Shown here one piece after another: positions 59,823 to 64,000 of a stretch of DNA of 64,000 nucleotides. Origin of the DNA: an uncultured Bacteroides sp. (lineage in GTDB: Bacteria; Bacteroidota; Bacteroidia; Bacteroidales; Bacteroidaceae); NCBI GenBank assembly GCA_947646015.1, contig CANSEY010000001.1, forward strand, positions 310,001-374,000, read 5' to 3'. Within the stretch, counting starts at the first letter, position 1. Each line of letters opens with the position of its first letter. A program made the position numbers and the translations under genes. The notes below the pieces were generated by a model that saw only the letters and a list, made by a program, of their open reading frames with translations, was not told the origin of the DNA and made no database searches.

Positions 59823-60452
59823 TTATTGCTCCATTTTTCGTTTTACAATATCTATAAACTCCTCTTTAGTCATGAACTTATTTAGGAAATCTTCCAATGT
59901 TCCTTCATTAGTAACCTCTGTAAAAAACACCTCATGGTCTGTGCCCCACACTATTGGATTGTCGGGATTAAGGTCTGATAAACAGATGTAATGATAATTG
60001 GGATAACTCTCTGTACAAAGCAATCCCACAAAGTTAGGAGTGGCACAGTTTGAATGTTGGATGATTTCGTCCAAATCTACATCATCATCATCGGAAAACC
60101 AATCATTCCAATCTTCAAAATCTTTCGTGCCTTTTTGAAGTGGAGTGAAAGGTTTAGCTACCCAAAATAATTGTCCACGAGGTTCTTCACTTAATGTATA
60201 GTAGGCATCTACCATTTTCTTATAAAATGCCTCTCTATCATAATTGAACAATTCTATATTTTCATCCACCCAATCACCTACACCCATAATTGGCTCTGTG
60301 TCTTCGGCAGACAACCAAGGCGTATCTATTGGCTTTTTATACAATGCTGTATTGAAAGTTATGGCGCATAAATCTTCCTGTAAAGACATTCCTTTTACAT
60401 TGGCAATATTACCACCTAATTGCTTTATTCGGTTTATAATTTCCTGTTTCAT
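59823..60452 (-). CDS. SUKH (SMI1/KNR4)-like predicted immunity protein
   Basis: 209 residues, acidic, cytoplasmic. The C-terminal part ATPNFVGLLCTESYPNYHYICLSDLNPDNPIVWGTDHEVFFTEVTNEGTLEDFLNKFM follows the SUKH pattern (presentation of small and polar residues, WG-D-H, aromatic cluster, terminal helix). SUKH proteins are the widest immunity superfamily in polymorphic toxin systems. No matching toxin gene nearby, typical of orphan acquired immunity. Confidence 0.65.
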   Translation of the reverse strand: MKQEIINRIKQLGGNIANVKGMSLQEDLCAITFNTALYKKPIDTPWLSAEDTEPIMGVGDWVDENIELFNYDREAFYKKMVDAYYTLSEEPRGQLFWVAKPFTPLQKGTKDFEDWNDWFSDDDDVDLDEIIQHSNCATPNFVGLLCTESYPNYHYICLSDLNPDNPIVWGTDHEVFFTEVTNEGTLEDFLNKFMTKEEFIDIVKRKMEQ

Positions 60453-60470
60453 GACTTTTATTCGTTTGTA

Positions 60471-60522
60471 GCTAATGGTTTGGTGAGAAACAGCGTTTAG
60501 CTGTTAGATCTACCTTGTTACC
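60471..60522 (-). repeat. attC-like repeat 3
   Basis: Array strand: GTAACAAGGTAGATCT, hairpin AACAGC-TAAAC-GCTGTT, TCTCACCAAACCATTAGC. Begins 9 bp after the upstream gene stop. Confidence 0.75.
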
Positions 60523-60530
60523 AATATAAT

Positions 60531-60962
60531 TTATAAGGAAACAGATATCCATTTTTGCTTCCATGAAGAATATCTTTTCTTAGAATCCAAAAGCCATTTG
60601 CCTTTTTTCAGTAAGAATATATATTGCATCTTTTCTTGCATAGGCTCTTCTCTGTATGTGTGAACTACAATTTTATTTTTTCCTTCATCTACTATATCGG
60701 TTATTTTCTCTTCATCAACATCATATTCATAAGAACCTTTCACACCATAAGATATACTGTTAGGTTTGCCATACTTTCGTTCACGAGGAGTACAGTAGGT
60801 CAAAAAGATTTTTGATACCAATTCTTTTTGCTTGTTAAACTGTTCTTCAAATGAGAGTTCACTCTGTTTTTCAATATCATTACATGTAACTTCCCATTCG
60901 TGCATATTCTGCATGAATTGAAGCAACAAATTTTGTATAGCTTCTTTTAGTTCTGTTTCCAT
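60531..60962 (-). CDS. NTF2-fold-like predicted immunity protein
   Basis: 143 residues. A helical N-terminal half (LLLQFMQNMHEWEVTCNDI...) and a strand-rich end (KIVVHTYREEPMQEKMQYIFLLKKGKWLLDSKKRYSSWKQKWISVSL) match the general shape of NTF2-fold immunity proteins, including the WLLDSKK strand. Single-gene cassette. Fold assignment is by pattern only. Confidence 0.6.
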   Translation of the reverse strand: METELKEAIQNLLLQFMQNMHEWEVTCNDIEKQSELSFEEQFNKQKELVSKIFLTYCTPRERKYGKPNSISYGVKGSYEYDVDEEKITDIVDEGKNKIVVHTYREEPMQEKMQYIFLLKKGKWLLDSKKRYSSWKQKWISVSL

Positions 60963-60981
60963 ATCTGTTCTATATTATTGG

Positions 60982-61030
60982 TAATGGGATGCAGCTTGCC
61001 GCCGTTAGGTGGCACAGGTGCTTGTTATCG
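60982..61030 (-). repeat. attC-like repeat 2 (GC stem type)
   Basis: Array strand: GATAACAAGCACCTGTG, stem GCCACC-TAAC-GGCGGC with one mismatch, then AAGCTGCATCCCATTA. Directly abuts the stop codon of the upstream gene. Confidence 0.75.
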
Positions 61031-61534
61031 CTACATTTGGCTAATGCAATTGGTTAATATACCGCTAATCTCCTTACAGTCGCCAACTAATTCTTCCAAT
61101 TCGCTTTCATCCATAAAATCTGCTAATTCATATTCTTGTGGGGCATTTATAAATTTGTTCAGACCACTTAGAAGTAGCATTGCATCATCTTTTGATGTAG
61201 AAATAGAAAAGAAATTAGAATATTTGCTATTAGGGTCTAATTCTTTTATATCAACCTTTCCATTTTTTATACTTTCCAGTAAAATGGCAGACAAGTCTAT
61301 TATTACATCAATAGCCATATCGAAATGCGGTTCGTAAGACTCATTTATGCTAAAATAAACATCTCCTCCATTCACCGAGTTTTCTTTTAATAAGGTATTC
61401 AAATGAATATCGGATAAAATTTTGCTTAATTCTAAGTTGCTTTGTTTCTGACTTCCGAAATAGTCCAGCAATAGAAAGGTATCATCGCATCCACCGACAT
61501 AATTGCCCCACCATTTTTTAATGTAAAGTTCCAT
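61031..61534 (-). CDS. Predicted immunity protein, family unknown
   Basis: 167 residues from ATG 61534 (MELYIKKWWGNYVGGCDDTFLLLDYF). Soluble, alpha/beta, acidic at the C-terminus (YELADFMDESELEELVGDC). The WWGNYVGG-D-LLLDYF opening is seen in uncharacterised proteins close to polymorphic toxin loci. Single-gene cassette between two repeats of different stem type. Confidence 0.65.
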   Translation of the reverse strand: MELYIKKWWGNYVGGCDDTFLLLDYFGSQKQSNLELSKILSDIHLNTLLKENSVNGGDVYFSINESYEPHFDMAIDVIIDLSAILLESIKNGKVDIKELDPNSKYSNFFSISTSKDDAMLLLSGLNKFINAPQEYELADFMDESELEELVGDCKEISGILTNCISQM

Positions 61535-61564
61535 ATTCAATATTTTTTAGTTTGTAATTTATTT

Positions 61565-61619
61565 AGCGATAATGGAATGGTGAGGAACAGCGTTTAGCTG
61601 TTATCTCGACCTTGTTAGC
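61565..61619 (-). repeat. attC-like repeat 1
   Basis: Array strand: GCTAACAAGGTCGAGAT, hairpin AACAGC-TAAAC-GCTGTT, CCTCACCATTCCATTATCGC. First repeat after the recombinase-proximal gene. Confidence 0.78.
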
Positions 61620-61625
61620 AAAATA

Positions 61626-62420
61626 TTATACCCATTCTAATATTGGGTTAGGTCTATGAACAAGATACTGTTTATTACCCGGAATTGAAAATGTTATTCC
61701 TGTAATGCGATTTCGTTCAAGTTCCTCTTTTAATTTGTCAGATATATAGATCATCCATGAAAAGTCGGGTATTTGAAATAAATCCATTGAAAAATCAAAA
61801 GAACGATTAAAATATATTTTATCAACTCGTTCAAAACTCCAATACTCCTCGGATAAAGTAGATATTTGTTTTTGATTTTTTTCTCTTAGCTTTGCTGTTT
61901 CAGATAACTTATTTATCATTTCCGATATAGTTTTGTTATGTATAGGCAAGTTCTCTACATCTTTTCTATCTCTGACTAAGAGATATTCTCCTGCATTTGT
62001 TTTTATCCGAATATTAGATTTTTCATAATCAATCATTCCTAATATATTATTTTGAATATAGGTAAAGTCATAATGTAGAGCGTAATAGTTGGCATCTACC
62101 TTATTCCTTTTTTTAGGCATATAAACATCTACATTAAAAAACCGATGTTCGGGTAAAGAACAAAGTTCTATGATGTTTTTGACCTTTTCGGATATACACA
62201 AATGCTCTATCGGACTGAAAATAAAATCATTCAGCCTATTAAATTCCACATCATCATAAATCCTAATTTCAAGATTTAAGTCGGGAATTTGTTCAGGATA
62301 TGCACCGTTTTCTTTAATATATTCTCTCAAAGAGAATTTTGGTTGCTTTTTCCAATAGTTCTTTGTAAACTCCGCAGAACTTGTGTCCTCTACTTCTAAT
62401 ACATAGTATCCTTTGTTCAT
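61626..62420 (-). CDS. Predicted immunity protein, DUF1629-like
   Basis: 264 residues from ATG 62420 (MNKGYYVLEVEDTSSAEFTKNYWKKQPKF); an upstream GTG at 62456 is weaker. Mixed alpha/beta, soluble. The opening KGYYVLEVE and PDLNLEIRIYDDVEFNRLNDFIFSPIEHLCISEKVKNII resemble DUF1629 (Imm11/Imm43-like) immunity proteins. First cassette after the recombinase, the position where newly gained cassettes are expected. Confidence 0.6.
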   Translation of the reverse strand: MNKGYYVLEVEDTSSAEFTKNYWKKQPKFSLREYIKENGAYPEQIPDLNLEIRIYDDVEFNRLNDFIFSPIEHLCISEKVKNIIELCSLPEHRFFNVDVYMPKKRNKVDANYYALHYDFTYIQNNILGMIDYEKSNIRIKTNAGEYLLVRDRKDVENLPIHNKTISEMINKLSETAKLREKNQKQISTLSEEYWSFERVDKIYFNRSFDFSMDLFQIPDFSWMIYISDKLKEELERNRITGITFSIPGNKQYLVHRPNPILEWV

Positions 62421-62494
62421 AGACTTTCTGTTTTTGCTAATGTATTCAATAACCACACCTTATGGTGTAGTTCCTAATCTCTAATATCCACACC
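62421..62494 (-). other. Recombinase-proximal junction, attI-like position
   Basis: 74 bp between the recombinase stop and the first cassette ATG. It contains CACACCTTATGGTGT and a second ACACC further along, so a small hairpin can form, but it does not share the AACAAG/CCATTA ends of the array repeats. By analogy with integrons this is where a primary attachment site should be. Confidence 0.35.
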
Positions 62495-63598
62495 TCACGA
62501 ATCATCCAGTGTATCAAGTGGATTGGGTATGCTTGATTTATGGGCACTCGTTACATGAAGATATATACTTGTTGTCTTAATGTCATTGTGCCCCAGCAAC
62601 TCCTGTATGGTTCTTAGATCAGTACCTTGTTCCAGTAAATGGGTAGCGAAAGAGTGACGGAGCATGTGTACATGTACCCGATGTTTGATACCTGCACGTT
62701 CGGCAGCTTCTTTCAGTATTTTCACCAATGCACTTGCCGAATATTGCTCACCGGAAGTATCACCCTCAAACAGCCATTTCTTCGGACGGTACTCTTTGTA
62801 ATATGTTCGTAGCTCATTCAATACTTTTTCTGATAACAATGAATAACGGCACTTTTTCCCTTTACCCATTATGCGTACTAACATCCGTTCGCTAATGATG
62901 TCTTTCGGGGTAAGGTTCAGCAGTTCGCTTCTTCTTAGTCCGGCAGAATATATCAGCGAAATCATGCAATGATGTTTCAAGTTAGGCAAACAGGAGAGGA
63001 TACGGCTTATCTCATTACGGCTAAGCACTTCGGGCAGTGTCTTGTACTCTTTGGCACGTGTAATTCCGCCGTAATATTGCCGCTTGCCACCTTTTACTTT
63101 CTCGTAGTAGAACTTGATAGCGTTAATGCGCATATTCTGTTGTGACACGGAGATTTTTTTCTCATTTACCAAATAAAGTATATAGTGATTGATGTCCGCC
63201 ACTTTCAGACGGTCAATGTTACGCCCTTTGTGATACTCCATGAAATCACTGAAATAAATCCTGTAAGTCTTGATTGTCGAGGGACTGTAACGCTTCTGTT
63301 CCAGTAATTCCAAATAGCCTTTCGGCAGCACGTATTCACGTTGGGGTTTAGGATGACGAACATATACCCGGCTGTAATCAATATAAGCGTGGGGAGAGTA
63401 ACGAGTGTAGAACTCCGAAAGCCGGAAAGTGGATGCTTGTATGTATGCACTTCCGTTCCCGATTGTTTTAATTCCTTTGTCTTGCGAAAGTAGCAAGGCA
63501 ATAGTCTGATTATCGGCATATTCTATCCGTATATAATCCTGACCGTCTATATTTTGTTTTGTCAGTACGATACTTCCCCGTTGTTTGCTTGCATCCAT
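62495..63598 (-). CDS. XerD-type tyrosine recombinase of the immunity array
   Basis: 367 residues. An N-terminal extension (about 1-105, ending PKPQREYVLPKGYLELLEQKRYSPSTIKTY), a SAM-like domain (about 110-190), and a catalytic domain with complete residues: Arg in YSAGLRRSELLNL, Lys in MGKGKKCRYSLL, HMLRHSFATHL, LGHNDIKTTSIYLHV. Quite different from int and from the shufflon invertase. Array genes follow in the same direction, a layout reported for recombinase-associated immunity clusters in Bacteroidales. Confidence 0.9.
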   Translation of the reverse strand: MDASKQRGSIVLTKQNIDGQDYIRIEYADNQTIALLLSQDKGIKTIGNGSAYIQASTFRLSEFYTRYSPHAYIDYSRVYVRHPKPQREYVLPKGYLELLEQKRYSPSTIKTYRIYFSDFMEYHKGRNIDRLKVADINHYILYLVNEKKISVSQQNMRINAIKFYYEKVKGGKRQYYGGITRAKEYKTLPEVLSRNEISRILSCLPNLKHHCMISLIYSAGLRRSELLNLTPKDIISERMLVRIMGKGKKCRYSLLSEKVLNELRTYYKEYRPKKWLFEGDTSGEQYSASALVKILKEAAERAGIKHRVHVHMLRHSFATHLLEQGTDLRTIQELLGHNDIKTTSIYLHVTSAHKSSIPNPLDTLDDS

Positions 63599-63648
63599 GT
63601 AGGGCTTGTTTTATAACATTACAACTCTCATTAATTAAATGATATTGC

Positions 63649-63656
63649 CAAAGTTA
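63649..63656 (-). promoter_or_regulatory. -7 element of the array recombinase
   Basis: Minus-strand TAACTTTG fits TAnnTTTG, 51 bp before ATG 63598. A -33 TTTG is not clear. It may drive both recombinase and array. Confidence 0.45.
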
Positions 63657-63755
63657 TAAAACTATCCCGAATAAAGTAAACGAACGTTTTCTTTTTATCT
63701 TTTTTTTGCACAGACAATTAGGGCAGCAAGGGGAGCAGCGTTCAATGGAGACTGT

Positions 63756-64000
63756 TTAGCGTTTCAACAAGGAGTAAACAGCATGTAAATGTTTGGAGAG
63801 TTTTTCGGTGTTCAGTCCACCTAAAAAAGACATTTCAAAGGATAACCCCATGTAAACCTGCCGGAACATGACTACCGCATCCTCCACATCCACATCCTCT
63901 CTTAGTTCTCCGGTAGCTATGGCACGTTGTATAGCGGTACGCCAGTAAGCATAATCAACTTCTACAAGATTACGGAGTTTTTCTTTTGCATCAGGATCGT
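63756..64000 (-). CDS. TetR/AcrR-type regulator, C-terminal part
   Basis: About 81 codons ending ...EKLSKHLHAVYSLLKR at TAA 63756; the 5' part is beyond the window. The helical sequence with TAIQRAIATGELREDVDVEDAVVMFRQVYMGLSFEMSFLGG resembles the ligand-binding half of TetR regulators (the ATGELREDVDVEDA block is typical). Whether it belongs to the element or the chromosome cannot be told. Confidence 0.7.
   Translation of the reverse strand, partial: DPDAKEKLRNLVEVDYAYWRTAIQRAIATGELREDVDVEDAVVMFRQVYMGLSFEMSFLGGLNTEKLSKHLHAVYSLLKR

Noticed and set aside
57763-61619. CRISPR array
   Set aside because: Repeats are separated by whole genes of 430-900 bp, not by 30-40 bp spacers, and no cas genes are present.
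54960-63720. Second tRNA-Lys fragment as right attachment site
   Set aside because: No match to the T arm or acceptor end of the tRNA was seen in the intergenic stretches.
23454-64000. Tetracycline-resistance CTnDOT with tetQ, rteA and rteB
   Set aside because: Only rteC is present; no ribosomal-protection gene or two-component pair was found.

Overview
The window looks like Bacteroides chromosome, probably B. thetaiotaomicron or a close relative. The signs are SusC/SusD pairs, promoters of the TAnnTTTG type, lipoproteins with SC lipoboxes, and a CTnDOT-like transfer module. The species is my inference from gene families and order. Three regions can be separated.

Region 1 (1-17.5 kb) is a phase-variable SusC/SusD shufflon. 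A minus-strand susC carries the only promoter, start codon and signal peptide. Next to it, divergently, is a tyrosine recombinase with a complete catalytic set. Downstream on the plus strand lie three susC/susD cassettes whose susC genes have no start. Each silent susC begins at the same 25-bp site that sits inside codons 68-76 of the expressed gene, in inverted orientation, so inversion would fuse promoter, signal peptide and N-terminus in frame to another receptor.

Region 2 (17.5-23.5 kb) is core chromosome: a MarC-family protein, a HAD phosphatase, a coiled-coil lipoprotein, rsmI, a conserved acidic protein, tdk, an AI-2E-type permease and tRNA-Lys(UUU) with a good promoter.

Region 3 (23.5 kb to at least 63.6 kb) is an integrative conjugative element next to tRNA-Lys. 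In order it holds an IntDOT-type integrase and a catalytic-domain-only paralogue; an ORF6N protein, RadC and ArdA; a leftward tra operon (traQ, O, N, M, L, K, J, I, G, F, E, D, a DUF3408 gene, a ParA-like gene); rightward mobA, mobB and mobC; a two-gene Thoeris-like defence unit (TIR-like protein plus membrane-anchored macro protein); a DUF3945/topoisomerase III operon; a RibD/DHFR-like reductase; two Xis-like helix-turn-helix proteins flanking a primase-helicase; RteC; and an AraC regulator.

The distal part (55.9-63.6 kb) is an integron-like array: a XerD-type recombinase followed by small, unrelated, immunity-like genes separated by hairpin repeats. This matches the recombinase-associated acquired interbacterial defence (rAID) type of locus. 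The window ends in the C-terminal part of a TetR-like gene. The right end of the element is not visible.

Structures beyond ordinary annotation are: (i) a two-copy structured motif with a conserved UNCG-capped core before radC and ardA; (ii) 10-bp-phased TGTCC iterons in traD, before the ParA operon and, degenerate, before the topoisomerase operon; (iii) complementarity between the RNA region after topoisomerase III and the traE leader; and (iv) attC-like repeats with interchangeable stems in the immunity array.
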